Positions 9,801 to 18,102 of a stretch of DNA of 64,000 nucleotides are shown here, piece by piece (position 1 is the first letter of the stretch; each line of letters starts with the position of its first letter). The notes under the pieces were generated by a model. That model did no database searches and was not told the DNA's origin. It worked only from the letters and a program-made list of their open reading frames with translations. The translations under genes and the position numbers were made by a program. Source of the DNA: Marilutibacter spongiae (lineage in GTDB: Bacteria; Pseudomonadota; Gammaproteobacteria; Xanthomonadales; Xanthomonadaceae); assembly GCF_014145325.1 (NCBI RefSeq), contig NZ_JACHTF010000018.1:28747-92746 (forward strand). Direction: 5' to 3'.

Positions 9801-12145
9801 CGCGTTACCGCGAGGGTTACGAGAAAGGCATTCACGACCACGACGCGGCGCTGATCCTGCAGGCGCTCCTGCCGCTGCAGGCCAGTGCCGGCAGCCTGGT
9901 GCACGCGCCGGGTGCGCGCGCACTGGCCTGGTGGGCCTGGGGCCAACTGCGTGACGACGACGCCGGCGCGCGCTGGCCGGAGCGTGCACGCACCCTGCAC
10001 GACATCGCCCGCCTGCTCGGCCGGCGCGACGGCATCGATCGCCTGGTCGGGGAAGTCGCCGACGCCATCGACGCGCATGCCCGCGCCGCCGCGATGCCGT
10101 TCGATGCAGGCCTGGCGAGGCCTGCGGCCGTCTACCTGGTGGATACGCTCGCCGCGCGACATTCCCGGTTCCTCGTCACCCGCCACGCCCGTGAGTTGCT
10201 CGATGCGCTGCGCACCCGGCTGGGCGAGGGCCCCGCGTGGGATGACTTCGAACAGGCGCTCGAGCGTCTTGCCGACCGCCCCGGTGCGCGCTGGTCGCTG
10301 GCACGCGATGCCTTCCAGGCGCTGTGCGCCGACCCCGGTCATGCGCCCCTGGCCCGCCACGTCGACGAGGCGGTCGCATGGTTGCTGCTGGCCGACCCGT
10401 TGGCGCTGCGCGTCACCGAGGCCGACCTGCACGCCGAGGTCGAGGGCCTGCTCGGCGAGCATCCCCGCATCGAGGCCGGGCGCATGCGACTGGCGGTGGA
10501 CGACTTCGCCGAGCGCCTGCAGTGGCACCGCGAGCACTTCGTGCCGGGGTTCCAGCGCTACCAGGCGCAGCGCCAGGCGGTCGTGGCCCGCGAGCGCGAG
10601 GCCATGCGCCTGGACGAATTCAAGCCGCGGCCGTTGAGCTCGTTCGTCCGCAACAAGCTCATCAACGACGTCTACCTGCCGGTGATCGGAGACAACCTCG
10701 CCAAGCAGATGGGCACCGTCGGCGAATCCAGGCGCAGCGACCTGATGGGCCTGCTGATGATGATTTCGCCCCCCGGCTACGGCAAGACCACGCTGATGGA
10801 GTACGTGGCCCACCGCCTGGGGCTGAACTTCATGAAGATCAACGGCCCGGCGCTCGGCCACGAGGTGCGTTCGCTGGATCCGGCCCAGGCGCCCGACGCC
10901 ACCGCCGCGCAGGAGCTGCACAAGCTCAACCTGGCGCTGGAGATGGGCAACAACGTGATGCTGTACGTCGACGACATCCAGCACACGCACCCGGAGTTCC
11001 TGCAGAAGTTCATCTCGCTCTGCGATGGCACCCGGCGCATCGAAGGCGTGTGGAAGGGGCGCACGCGCACCTACGACATGCGCGGCCGCAAGTTCTGCGT
11101 GGTCATGGCCGGCAACCCGTACACCGAGTCGGGCGAAGTGTTCCGGATCCCCGACATGCTCGCCAACCGCGCCGACATCTACAACCTGGGCGACGTGCTC
11201 GGCGGCATGGAGGACGCTTTCACGCTGAGCTACATCGAGAACGCCTTGACGTCCAGCCCGGTGCTGGCGCCGCTGGCCACCCGCGAGCTGGCCGACCTGT
11301 ACCGCTTCGTCGATCGTGCCCAGGGCCGCGAGTTCTCCGCCAACGCGCTCTCGCATGCCTACAGCGGCGCGGAGATCAATGAGATCACCGCGACCCTCGA
11401 GCGCCTGCTGCAGGTCCGCGACGTCGTCTACCGGGTCAACCAGCAGTACATCGCCAGCGCCGCGCAGGCCGACAAGTACCGCACCGAGCCGCCGTTCCGC
11501 CTGCAGGGCAGCTACCGCAACATGAACAAGCTGGCCGAGAAGGTCTCCCCGGTCATGAACGACGCGGAGCTGCAGCAGCTGATCGCCGACCACTACCTGG
11601 GCGAGGCGCAACTGCTCACGACCGGTGCGGAGGAGAACCTGCTCAAGCTGGCCGAGCTGCGCGGCGTGATGGACGACGTACAGCGGGAGCGATGGGCGCA
11701 GATCAAGCGCGATTTCCTGCGCAACAAGGCCATGGGCGCCGACGATGCCGATGTCGGCGGTCGTGTCGTCGCCCAGCTCGCGGACCTCGTCGAAGGCCTG
11801 AAAGCCCTGGGGCAACGCGCCGAGCGGTCGCCGGCCGCGGATCCGGAGCAGGCCGCGCGCTGGTCCAGCCTGCTCGCGCTGCTCGAGCGCCTGGCCTCGC
11901 GCGACCCGGTCGCCCCGGTGGCCGCGCCCGTCGAAGGCGCCGCTGCGTGGCTCGACGGCCTGGCGCCACTGGCCGAGAGCCTGCAGGCGCGATCGGAGCA
12001 GCAGGCGCTGCTGCTTGGCCAACTGGTCGCGCACCTCGACAAGGGCGTCGCGCCGACGGCGCTGAGCGAAACCGAGCGCCAGAAGCAGCTCGAGCAGGCG
12101 CTGGCCGAGTTCGCCGACCGCCTGCACGGGCGCACCCGCCGCTGA
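6857..12145 (+). CDS. Giant AAA ATPase (so-called DNA repair ATPase family)
   Basis: The product has 1762 residues. About the first 1250 form a region without recognisable catalytic motifs: a beta-rich start, then long helices with coiled-coil character (about 560-800). This fits the long N-terminal region of proteins annotated as DNA repair ATPase (DUF3686, recalled). The C-terminal third is an AAA module: Walker A PPGYGKTTL (about 1305-1313), Walker B VMLYVDDIQ (about 1368-1376), and a sensor-like stretch FCVVMAGNPYTESG typical of MoxR-like AAA proteins. It starts at 6857 after AAGGAG. The repair label is historical. With PspA and flotillin beside it, remodelling of membrane-bound polymers is as likely. 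Confidence 0.85.
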   Translation: MAEQGTGSRADDGMVEEGRGVVDRAVAEGGAYEVLHKRLADQGQRLRGLADALNARRLETFGSSRMALLGRLRVRTENNCVARDLVQVGSRFLFGYNVFLGLKKETRVEDVFSLYQLVESGDGFDVTPVSHAESFLGEESFVQDFRELYAYYKDTRLVQLALRDGKLLAAFQIGERLDDLRVFRWSVADEGREVRYIDNRGERDIALPAPYDFEWTEATREMAVNGRHPHLNILDTVFVETLGGDLTIKVEDNTEDGEGIYREPVEDKTQSLDDARVAFARLGTLVLLKVLPYRETDWRYLVYNTLTRQVRRIDEIGQACIQLPEDHGIVFPGGYYLQNGEYKAFEQDMRGMRFSRSVRSPNGEDVLYVFYEPVAGRTALFTYNMIERRLQPPMSGHGMARLDDGRMVIFSSESDAPTRVHPMQVWETPFSSDEFAARQPVGEGFMGRIGNAELVRGISDLFGLVRAIGAEEVSAQRYEQLAQDTRRLFDLHHWIADPEGGALAPLLHEIVATSESVIDEYEKVEGIRRQSREAMADAAARQKALMGRLLSGDWDSVQPYVEALGALSRHRGHLLGLREQRYVDVDALDAMEAEVQAAQARIGEATGTFLASDRALQPFADRLDALDRDAQAAESVRALSGALEAMQAMSSDLDTLSELMASLKVEDATQRTRIVESISGVYARLNQAKARADQRRKALGANESMAQFGAQFSLFSQSIASALSLAQDPERCDEQLSRLMVQLEELESQFGEHEQFLADILAKREEMLETFEAHKQALLDDRQRKAQAVADAALRILDGLPRRTDRLAEADALHAFFAGDPLILKLSELVERLRNLRDNVRADDVEARLKGVRDQAVRGLRDRSELFEAGGDVIKLGPRHRFSVNTQPLDLTVMPRGDGLSLHLTGTDYFEPLHDATLDDSRTYWQLSLDSESSQLYRGEYLAGLVLDAARAGREGLDLDLLAQDAAKAGALDRRIRDFAAPRYREGYEKGIHDHDAALILQALLPLQASAGSLVHAPGARALAWWAWGQLRDDDAGARWPERARTLHDIARLLGRRDGIDRLVGEVADAIDAHARAAAMPFDAGLARPAAVYLVDTLAARHSRFLVTRHARELLDALRTRLGEGPAWDDFEQALERLADRPGARWSLARDAFQALCADPGHAPLARHVDEAVAWLLLADPLALRVTEADLHAEVEGLLGEHPRIEAGRMRLAVDDFAERLQWHREHFVPGFQRYQAQRQAVVAREREAMRLDEFKPRPLSSFVRNKLINDVYLPVIGDNLAKQMGTVGESRRSDLMGLLMMISPPGYGKTTLMEYVAHRLGLNFMKINGPALGHEVRSLDPAQAPDATAAQELHKLNLALEMGNNVMLYVDDIQHTHPEFLQKFISLCDGTRRIEGVWKGRTRTYDMRGRKFCVVMAGNPYTESGEVFRIPDMLANRADIYNLGDVLGGMEDAFTLSYIENALTSSPVLAPLATRELADLYRFVDRAQGREFSANALSHAYSGAEINEITATLERLLQVRDVVYRVNQQYIASAAQADKYRTEPPFRLQGSYRNMNKLAEKVSPVMNDAELQQLIADHYLGEAQLLTTGAEENLLKLAELRGVMDDVQRERWAQIKRDFLRNKAMGADDADVGGRVVAQLADLVEGLKALGQRAERSPAADPEQAARWSSLLALLERLASRDPVAPVAAPVEGAAAWLDGLAPLAESLQARSEQQALLLGQLVAHLDKGVAPTALSETERQKQLEQALAEFADRLHGRTRR

Positions 12146-12157
12146 ACCGGAGATCGC

Positions 12158-12844
12158 ATGGATTTCGACAGCCTGGACCGGATGCTGCGCGAGAGCGTGG
12201 AAGACCATCGGCTCGACACCGACGAGAAGCACGCCCTGCGCCAGCTCGGCGGGCAACTCGACCGCGAGCGCGTGCGCTACCTGCGCAACCGCGCCTTTGC
12301 GATGGCGCGCGACCTGCTCCACGACGATCCCGCGACCGCGCTTGACGGCATCAGGTGGCTCGAGCAGGTCGTCAGGACCCTGGACGTGGCCAGCGACACC
12401 ACCCCGGTGGCATCGAGCGCCTGTTTCACGCCCGGCGATGCGTGCCTGCGCAAACTGCGCGACCTGTGCGGCGGCGCGCGGGAAGGCATCGACATCTGCG
12501 TCTACACCATCTCCGATGACCGCCTGCGCGAAGCCATCGTCGGGGCCCACCGGCGGGGCGTGCGGGTACGGGTGATCAGCGACAACGACAAGCGCCACGA
12601 CACCGGCAACGACATCGGCTGGTTGCAGGCCCAGGGGGTCGTGGTGCGGCTGGATGCCAGCGAGCACCACATGCACCACAAGTTCGCGCTGTTCGATGGC
12701 CGCCTGCTCGCCAATGGCAGTTTCAACTGGACCCGCAGCGCCAGCGCGTACAACCAGGAAAACCTGACGGTGACCGATGACGCCCACCTGGTCCGCTGCT
12801 TCAGTGGCCAGTTCGAGGCGCTGTGGTCGCGCTACGGGGCCTGA
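12158..12844 (+). CDS. Single-HKD phospholipase D family protein
   Basis: The 228-residue protein is encoded 12 bp after the ATPase. Residues 1-90 are helical and TerB-like in rhythm. Residues 90-225 form one phospholipase D domain with a complete HKD motif: H173-x-K175-x4-D180, then GSFN at 187-190. Proteins with one HKD motif act as homodimers and include the nuclease Nuc and the MitoPLD/Zucchini group, so the substrate could be phospholipid (cardiolipin) or nucleic acid. In this operon a membrane-lipid substrate seems more natural, but the sequence does not decide it. There is no signal peptide, so I expect it on the cytosolic side. Confidence 0.85.
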   Translation: MDFDSLDRMLRESVEDHRLDTDEKHALRQLGGQLDRERVRYLRNRAFAMARDLLHDDPATALDGIRWLEQVVRTLDVASDTTPVASSACFTPGDACLRKLRDLCGGAREGIDICVYTISDDRLREAIVGAHRRGVRVRVISDNDKRHDTGNDIGWLQAQGVVVRLDASEHHMHHKFALFDGRLLANGSFNWTRSASAYNQENLTVTDDAHLVRCFSGQFEALWSRYGA

Positions 12845-12924
12845 ATCCGGAGGCGGTGGGCGGAACCGCCCCGGGGCGGGATAATGGGCGCCCCCGGCCT
12901 GCCCAGGCCTTCGCCGAGTCCGTG

Positions 12925-13836
12925 ATGCCCGCCACCGCCTACCCCGACTACCCGTTCACCCCCAAGCGCTTCGAGGTACGCCCGGGCATCGGCATGAGCT
13001 TCCTCGACGAGGGCCCGCGCGACGGCGAAGTGGTGCTCATGCTGCACGGCAATCCGTCGTGGAGTTACTACTGGCGCAAGCTGGTGTCCGGCCTGTCCGA
13101 CCCGGCGACGGGCAAGGCCTACCGCTGCATCGTCCCCGACCACGTCGGCATGGGCCTGTCGGACCGGCCCGCCGACGAGGCCTATGCGTACACGTTGCAG
13201 TCGCGCATCGACGACGTCGAGACCCTGCTGCAGCACCTGGGCATCAGCGCTCCGGTGACCCTGGCCGTGCACGACTGGGGCGGCATGATCGGTTTCGGCT
13301 GGGCCCTGCCGCGCCGCGAGCGGGTGCGCCGGCTGGTCGTGCTCAATACCGCCGCCTTCCCGCTGCCGCCGGCCAAGCCCATGCCCTGGCAGCTGTCGCT
13401 GGGACGCGATTCCAGGCTGGGTGGCTTCATGATCCGCGCCCTCAACCTGTTCGCGCGGGGCGCGACCCGCCTGGGCGTCGAGCAGCGCATGCCCGCCGAC
13501 GTGCGCCGCGCATTCGAGGCGCCGTACAACGGCTGGAAGCAGGCGATCAGCACCCTGCGCTTCATGCAGGACATCCCGCTGGGCGAGGGCGACCGTGCCT
13601 GGGCGCCGGTCGCCGAATCGGCGCGGGTGCTGCACGAGTACGCCGACCGGCCGGCCTTCATCGGCTGGGGCCTGCGCGACTTCGTTTTCGACCGCCATTT
13701 CCTCGACGGCTTCACCGCGGCCCTGCCGCAGGCGGAGATACACGCCTTCGAGGACGCCAACCACTACGTGCTCGAGGACAAGGCCGGCGTGCTGGTGCCG
13801 ATGATCCGAGACTTCCTCGACCGCCACCCGCTCTGA
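12925..13836 (+). CDS. oleB: OleB, beta-lactone decarboxylase of olefin synthesis
   Basis: The 303-residue protein has an alpha/beta-hydrolase fold of the haloalkane dehalogenase type. It shows an oxyanion segment HGNPSW (41-46), a nucleophile elbow VHDWGG with Asp117, and a catalytic His280 in ANHYVLED. OleB removes CO2 from a cis-beta-lactone to give a long-chain cis-olefin in an OleBCD assembly. The call over a true dehalogenase rests on the neighbours: oleC and oleD follow. oleA, which makes the beta-keto acid, is not next to it here. ATG 12925 is preferred; a GATAAT box (12880-12885) lies upstream. Confidence 0.88.
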   Translation: MPATAYPDYPFTPKRFEVRPGIGMSFLDEGPRDGEVVLMLHGNPSWSYYWRKLVSGLSDPATGKAYRCIVPDHVGMGLSDRPADEAYAYTLQSRIDDVETLLQHLGISAPVTLAVHDWGGMIGFGWALPRRERVRRLVVLNTAAFPLPPAKPMPWQLSLGRDSRLGGFMIRALNLFARGATRLGVEQRMPADVRRAFEAPYNGWKQAISTLRFMQDIPLGEGDRAWAPVAESARVLHEYADRPAFIGWGLRDFVFDRHFLDGFTAALPQAEIHAFEDANHYVLEDKAGVLVPMIRDFLDRHPL

Positions 13837-13851
13837 GCGCGGGCAGGCGCC

Positions 13852-14259
13852 TCAGGCAGCCAGGGGCGCGATCGGCGCCGGCGGCTCGGTCGGCGGTTCG
13901 GTGGGTTCGGTCGGGAAGTCCCAGTCGGCCCGGGTCAGCACCGGCATTCCATGGGCCAACCGCGCCTTGTCGCACTGCGCGCTGGCCGCGCCGAACTCCC
14001 AAGAGGCCGGTACTTCGCGGCAGACGCTCGGCTTGATCGGGTGGATGCTGCAACGTGCGCGCACGCCGATCTCCGCATCGAGCGCGATGCAGCGGGGGGC
14101 CTTGGTCGAGGTGCCGCGCATGACCACGCGATGATGGTCGAACTTCTCGGTCAGCGCCTCCGGCACGGTGCCGCCGAGGGTGGGCGTGGTCTCCGCCCAG
14201 TGGAAGGAGACGCGGAAGTGGGCGCAGCAGGCGCCGCAGGTCAGGCAGGGGTGGCTCAT
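13852..14259 (-). CDS. YkgJ-family cysteine cluster protein
   Basis: The 135-residue protein opens with CLTCGACC at residues 5-12 and later has further cysteines in RCSIHPIKPSVCREVP and QCDKARL, the pattern of YkgJ/UPF0153 proteins thought to bind Zn or an Fe-S cluster. The C-terminus is a low-complexity Pro/Thr/Glu run. It lies on the strand opposite to oleB and oleC, between them. Its role is unknown. ATG 14259 is chosen as it places the first cysteine motif at the N-terminus as usual; an ATG nine bases upstream is also possible. Confidence 0.85.
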   Translation of the reverse strand: MSHPCLTCGACCAHFRVSFHWAETTPTLGGTVPEALTEKFDHHRVVMRGTSTKAPRCIALDAEIGVRARCSIHPIKPSVCREVPASWEFGAASAQCDKARLAHGMPVLTRADWDFPTEPTEPPTEPPAPIAPLAA

Positions 14260-14387
14260 GGCCGCCATCGCTCGGGACAGGGGAGGGGCGCGGGCCGTCC
14301 ATGCGCCGCGGGGTGGCGGAATTGTGGGGGTTTCCGGGCCGCGCGCAAGTGCCGCGCCCCGATTGGCCCGACGGCGCCGCGAGCGGC

Positions 14388-14393
14388 GACAAT
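14388..14393 (+). promoter_or_regulatory. Probable -10 box of oleC
   Basis: GACAAT is followed by six bases and then the oleC ATG, so a transcript would begin on or next to the start codon. The opposite-strand gene between oleB and oleC makes a separate oleC promoter necessary. I see no clear -35 element. Confidence 0.45.
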
Positions 14394-14399
14394 GCGGCC

Positions 14400-16082
14400 A
14401 TGACGAGTGCCCACGATCCTGCCGCCGCCGGCGGCCGAACGCCCCCCTGCAACATCGCCGCGCGACTGCCCGAACTGGCCGCACGTGCCCCGGACCAGGT
14501 CGCCATGCGCTGCCCCGGGCGGCGGGGTGCCGACGGCCTGGCGCGCTACGACCAGACCTTGACCTACCGCGAGCTGGACGGGCGCAGCGATGCCATTGGC
14601 GCCGGCCTGCAGGCACGGGGCATCGATCGCGGGACGCGCACGGTGGTGATGGTGCGGCCGTCGCCGGCGTTCTTCCTGTTGATGTTCGCCCTGTTCAAGA
14701 TCGGCGCGGTCCCGGTCCTGGTCGACCCGGGCATCGATCGCCGCGCACTGCGCCAGTGCCTGGACGAAGCGGAGGCCGATGCGTTCATCGGCATCCCCCT
14801 GGCGCAGGTGGCGCGGGTCGTCCTGGGCTGGGCGAAGTCGGCGCGCATCCGCGTCACCACCGGCCGGCGCGCCGTGCTGGCCGACGCCACCCTGGCCGCG
14901 ATCGAGGCGCAAGGGGCCGGCGCCGGCGCGCAGCTGGCGGCCACCGCGCCCGACGACGTGGCCGCGATCCTGTTCACCAGCGGCTCGACCGGGGTTCCCA
15001 AGGGCGTGGTCTACCGCCATCGCCACTTCGTCGCCCAGGTCGACATGCTGCGTGAGGCCTTCGGCCTGCAGCCGGGCGGGGTCGACCTGCCGACCTTTCC
15101 GCCCTTCGCCCTGTTCGATCCCGCGCTGGGCCTGACCTCCATCATCCCCGACATGGACCCCACGCGGCCCGCGCGCGCCGATCCGCGCCGGCTGCACGCC
15201 GCGATCGCGCGCTTCGGCGTCGACCAGCTGTTCGGCTCGCCCGCCCTGATGGCGGTGCTCGCCGCGCACGGCAAGGCGCTGCCGACCCTGAAGCGGGTGA
15301 CCTCGGCCGGGGCGCCGGTGCCGGCCGCGGTCGTCGCCCGCATGCGCGAACTGCTGCCGGAGGACGCGCAGTTCTGGACGCCCTACGGCGCCACCGAATG
15401 CCTGCCCGTCGCGGTCATCGAAGGGCAGGAGCTGCAGGCCACGCGCGCGGCCACCGAAAGCGGCGCCGGTACCTGCGTCGGTCGGCCGGTCGCGCCCAAC
15501 GAGGTGCGGATCATCCGCATCACCGACGACGCGATCCCCGACTGGTCGCGGGCGGAGGTCCTGCCTACCGGCGAGATCGGGGAGATCACCGTGGCCGGTC
15601 CGACCGCCACCGACACGTACTTCCGGCGCGATGCGCAGACCCGCCTGGCGAAGATCCGCGAGGAGGAGGGCGGGGGCGGGCGCGTGGTGCACCGGATGGG
15701 CGATGTCGGCTACTTCGACGATGCCGGCCGCCTGTGGTTCTGCGGGCGCAAGTCGCATCGCGTGGAGACCGCCAGCGGGCCGCTGTACACCGAGCAGGTC
15801 GAGCCGGTCTTCAACACCCATCCCGACGTGCGCCGTACCGCCCTGGTCGGCCTGGGCCCGCTGGGTGCGCAGCGCCCGGTGCTGTGCGTCGAACTGGCCC
15901 CCGGCGTGGCCCGCGGCGCGTGGTCCCGCGTCGAGCGCGAACTGCGCGCGATCGCGGACGCGCATCCGCGCACCGCGGCCGTCGACGCCTTCCTGCGCCA
16001 CCCCGGTTTCCCCGTCGACATCCGCCACAACGCCAAGATCGGGCGCGAACGCCTGGCGCAGTGGGCGAAGGACCGGCACTGA
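14400..16082 (+). CDS. oleC: OleC, beta-lactone synthetase
   Basis: The 560-residue member of the AMP-forming ligase (ANL) superfamily has the P-loop TSGSTGVPKGVV at about 191-202. The adenylate motif YGATE and the hinge region near GDVGYFDDAGRLWFCGRKSH are also visible. OleC is known to use ATP to close a beta-hydroxy acid into a cis-beta-lactone rather than to make an acyl-CoA. The neighbouring oleB and oleD identify it within this broad superfamily. The start at 14400 is supported by the -10 box just before it and by normal length. Confidence 0.9.
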   Translation: MTSAHDPAAAGGRTPPCNIAARLPELAARAPDQVAMRCPGRRGADGLARYDQTLTYRELDGRSDAIGAGLQARGIDRGTRTVVMVRPSPAFFLLMFALFKIGAVPVLVDPGIDRRALRQCLDEAEADAFIGIPLAQVARVVLGWAKSARIRVTTGRRAVLADATLAAIEAQGAGAGAQLAATAPDDVAAILFTSGSTGVPKGVVYRHRHFVAQVDMLREAFGLQPGGVDLPTFPPFALFDPALGLTSIIPDMDPTRPARADPRRLHAAIARFGVDQLFGSPALMAVLAAHGKALPTLKRVTSAGAPVPAAVVARMRELLPEDAQFWTPYGATECLPVAVIEGQELQATRAATESGAGTCVGRPVAPNEVRIIRITDDAIPDWSRAEVLPTGEIGEITVAGPTATDTYFRRDAQTRLAKIREEEGGGGRVVHRMGDVGYFDDAGRLWFCGRKSHRVETASGPLYTEQVEPVFNTHPDVRRTALVGLGPLGAQRPVLCVELAPGVARGAWSRVERELRAIADAHPRTAAVDAFLRHPGFPVDIRHNAKIGRERLAQWAKDRH

Positions 16083-16178
16083 CGCAACCCGGGCCGCGCG
16101 GCGCTCCCGGCCGGCATCGCGGTCGGGTAGGCTTGTCGCGCGCCGGGAGTGGCCGGCACGCACACGGGGGAGGTGGCG

Positions 16179-17192
16179 ATGAAGATTCTGGTGACGGGAG
16201 GCGGCGGTTTTCTCGGACAGGCCCTGTGCCGTGGACTTCGCGCGCAGGGTCACCACGTGGTCAGCTTCAACCGCGGCGAGTACCCGGCCCTGGACGCGAT
16301 GCAGGTCGAGCAGTTGCGGGGCGACCTGGCCGACCGCGACGCGGTGATCGCGGCCGCCAGCGGCTGCGCGGCGGTGTTCCACAACGCGGCCAAGGCCGGC
16401 GCCTGGGGCAGCTACGAGAGCTACCACGAGGCCAACGTGATCGGCACCGACAACGTCATCGCGGCGTGTCGCGTGCACGGCATCGACCGCCTGGTCTACA
16501 CCTCCACGCCAAGCGTGACCCATCGCGCCACCCACCCCGTCGAGGGCGGCACCGCCGAGACCGTGCCCTACGGCCGCGACCTCAAGGCGCCGTACGCGTC
16601 GACCAAGCTGCTCGCCGAGCAGGCCGTGCTCGCGGCCAATTCCAGCACCCTCGCCACCGTCGCCCTGCGCCCGCGGCTGATCTGGGGCGTGGGCGACAAC
16701 CAGCTGCTGCCGCGCCTGGCCGAACGCGCGCGCGCCGGGCGGCTGCGTTTCGTCGGCGGCGGCCACAACCGCATCGACACCACCTACGTGGACAACGCGG
16801 CGCAGGCGCACTTCGATGCCTTCGAGCACCTCGCCGTCGGCAGCGCCTGCGCCGGTCGCGCCTACTTCATCAGCAACGGCGAGCCCCGCGAGATGCGCGA
16901 TATCGTCAACGCGTTGCTCGATGCGGCGGGCGCGCCGACCGTGCACGGCTCGTTGCCCTTCGGCGTGGCGTACGCCATCGGCGCCGCCTGCGAGGGCCTG
17001 TGGCCCCTGCTCAACCTCAAGGGCGAGCCGCCGATGACGCGGTTCCTGGCCGAGCAACTGGCGACCACGCACTGGTACGACATGGCGCCGGCGCGCCGCG
17101 ACTTCGGCTACGTACCGCGGGTGTCCATTGACGAGGGACTCACAAGGCTGAAGGCCGACTGGCTGGAGCGGGCGGCGCTCACGTCGCGGTGA
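16179..17192 (+). CDS. oleD: OleD, NADPH-dependent beta-keto acid reductase
   Basis: The 337-residue extended short-chain dehydrogenase has the dinucleotide motif TGGGGFLG (6-13) and the catalytic pair Tyr139/Lys143 in YASTK. OleD reduces the beta-keto acid made by OleA to the beta-hydroxy acid used by OleC. It follows oleC by 96 bp with a strong GGGGGAGG ribosome site. Annotated alone it would be a generic NAD-dependent epimerase or 3-beta-hydroxysteroid dehydrogenase; the ole context makes OleD the best call. Confidence 0.88.
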   Translation: MKILVTGGGGFLGQALCRGLRAQGHHVVSFNRGEYPALDAMQVEQLRGDLADRDAVIAAASGCAAVFHNAAKAGAWGSYESYHEANVIGTDNVIAACRVHGIDRLVYTSTPSVTHRATHPVEGGTAETVPYGRDLKAPYASTKLLAEQAVLAANSSTLATVALRPRLIWGVGDNQLLPRLAERARAGRLRFVGGGHNRIDTTYVDNAAQAHFDAFEHLAVGSACAGRAYFISNGEPREMRDIVNALLDAAGAPTVHGSLPFGVAYAIGAACEGLWPLLNLKGEPPMTRFLAEQLATTHWYDMAPARRDFGYVPRVSIDEGLTRLKADWLERAALTSR

Positions 17193-17250
17193 TGCGCCTG
17201 CGGCAATGCTGTTTCCAGTGCCAATCGGGCACCTGACCGGAAACGCCCAC

Positions 17251-17406
17251 ATGCTTCACTACGCCATCATCTTCCTGGTAGTCGCCCTGATCGCGGCCGT
17301 GCTCGGCTTCACCGGCATCGCCGGTGCCGCCAGCAACATCGCCTGGATCCTGTTCGTCGTCTTCCTGATCCTCGCGATCGTGTCGTTCTTCCGCAAGAAG
17401 GTCTGA
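17251..17406 (+). CDS. DUF1328 small membrane protein
   Basis: The 51-residue protein is almost entirely two membrane helices (about 3-24 and 28-47) with a short basic end, [26 protein letters not shown] followed by GIAGAA is characteristic of the DUF1328/YtjA family, found widely in proteobacteria. Its role is unknown, although expression in stress conditions has been reported for relatives (recalled). Confidence 0.88.
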   Translation: MLHYAIIFLVVALIAAVLGFTGIAGAASNIAWILFVVFLILAIVSFFRKKV

Positions 17407-17437
17407 CGCGGCGGCGCGACGGACGGCGCGGCGCGGC

Positions 17438-17443
17438 TACAAT
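17438..17443 (+). promoter_or_regulatory. Probable -10 box of ubiJ-ubiB
   Basis: TACAAT is followed by five bases and then the ubiJ ATG. The predicted transcript start falls on the start codon, so the ubiJ message is likely leaderless. Confidence 0.45.
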
Positions 17444-17448
17444 GCCGC

Positions 17449-18102
17449 ATGGCCCCGAAGACCCCCTCCGCGCTGTCCGCATTGAAGCCGCTCGCCGGGC
17501 GAGCGCTCGAGTCCGCCCTCAACCGCGCGCTCGAGCTCGATCCCGACACCCGCGAGGGCCTGCAGGCCCTTGACGGTCGCCGCGTCGCCCTCCACCTCGC
17601 CACGCCGCCACTGGCGTTGCAGGTGGTCGTCGACGGCAGGCGCCTCTCGGTCGGCCCGGTGGACGAGGCCGGGTCGGCCGATCTCTCCGTTCGCGGTACC
17701 CTGGGTGGCCTGATCGCCCAGCTGCCGTTCCTGCGCAACGACGACGCACCGCCGGTGGGGCGCATGCGCATCGAAGGCGACGCCGACCTCGCGCGCCGCC
17801 TGCAGCGCCTGGCCGAACGCTTCGATCCCGACTGGCAGCAGCCCTTCGTCGCCGTGTTCGGCGAGGTGGTCGGCGTCCAGGTCGCCCAGGCGGTCGCCGC
17901 CGCGTTGCGCCATGCGCGTTCGGCCGGCAGCGCCCTGGCCGCGACCACGGCCGAGTACCTGACCGAGGAATCGCGAGACGTGGTCGGGCGCGACGAACTC
18001 AACGCCTTCCACGACGACGTCGACACCGTGCGCGACGACGTCGAACGCCTCGCCTCGCGCGTGGGACGCCTGCGCCAGGCGGCGTCCGGAGACACTGCAT
18101 GA
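17449..18102 (+). CDS. ubiJ: Ubiquinone biosynthesis accessory factor UbiJ
   Basis: The 217-residue protein has an SCP2-like lipid-binding domain (about 25-125). A helical, charged C-terminus (about 160-210; [20 protein letters not shown]) probably forms a coiled coil. UbiJ binds ubiquinone intermediates and organises the Ubi enzyme complex in the cytosol. The gene overlaps ubiB by four bases (ATGA), as expected for the pair; ubiE is not adjacent here. Confidence 0.9.
   Translation: MAPKTPSALSALKPLAGRALESALNRALELDPDTREGLQALDGRRVALHLATPPLALQVVVDGRRLSVGPVDEAGSADLSVRGTLGGLIAQLPFLRNDDAPPVGRMRIEGDADLARRLQRLAERFDPDWQQPFVAVFGEVVGVQVAQAVAAALRHARSAGSALAATTAEYLTEESRDVVGRDELNAFHDDVDTVRDDVERLASRVGRLRQAASGDTA

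Noticed and set aside
6857..12145. A genuine DNA repair role for the giant ATPase
   Set aside because: The family name is historical; nothing in the sequence or context shows DNA repair.
5873..12787. A 2304-residue open frame on the minus strand
   Set aside because: It lies wholly opposite yqiK and the ATPase gene, is rich in Arg, Leu, Gln and Val with no domain, and arises from GC-rich codon bias.
12850..12885. Hairpin plus GATAAT before oleB as a terminator-promoter pair
   Set aside because: The stem is short and interrupted and no -35 is visible; I note the -10 only as a possibility.
14256..17252. A 998-residue minus-strand frame opposite oleC-oleD
   Set aside because: It covers two recognised enzymes on the other strand and has no motif of its own.
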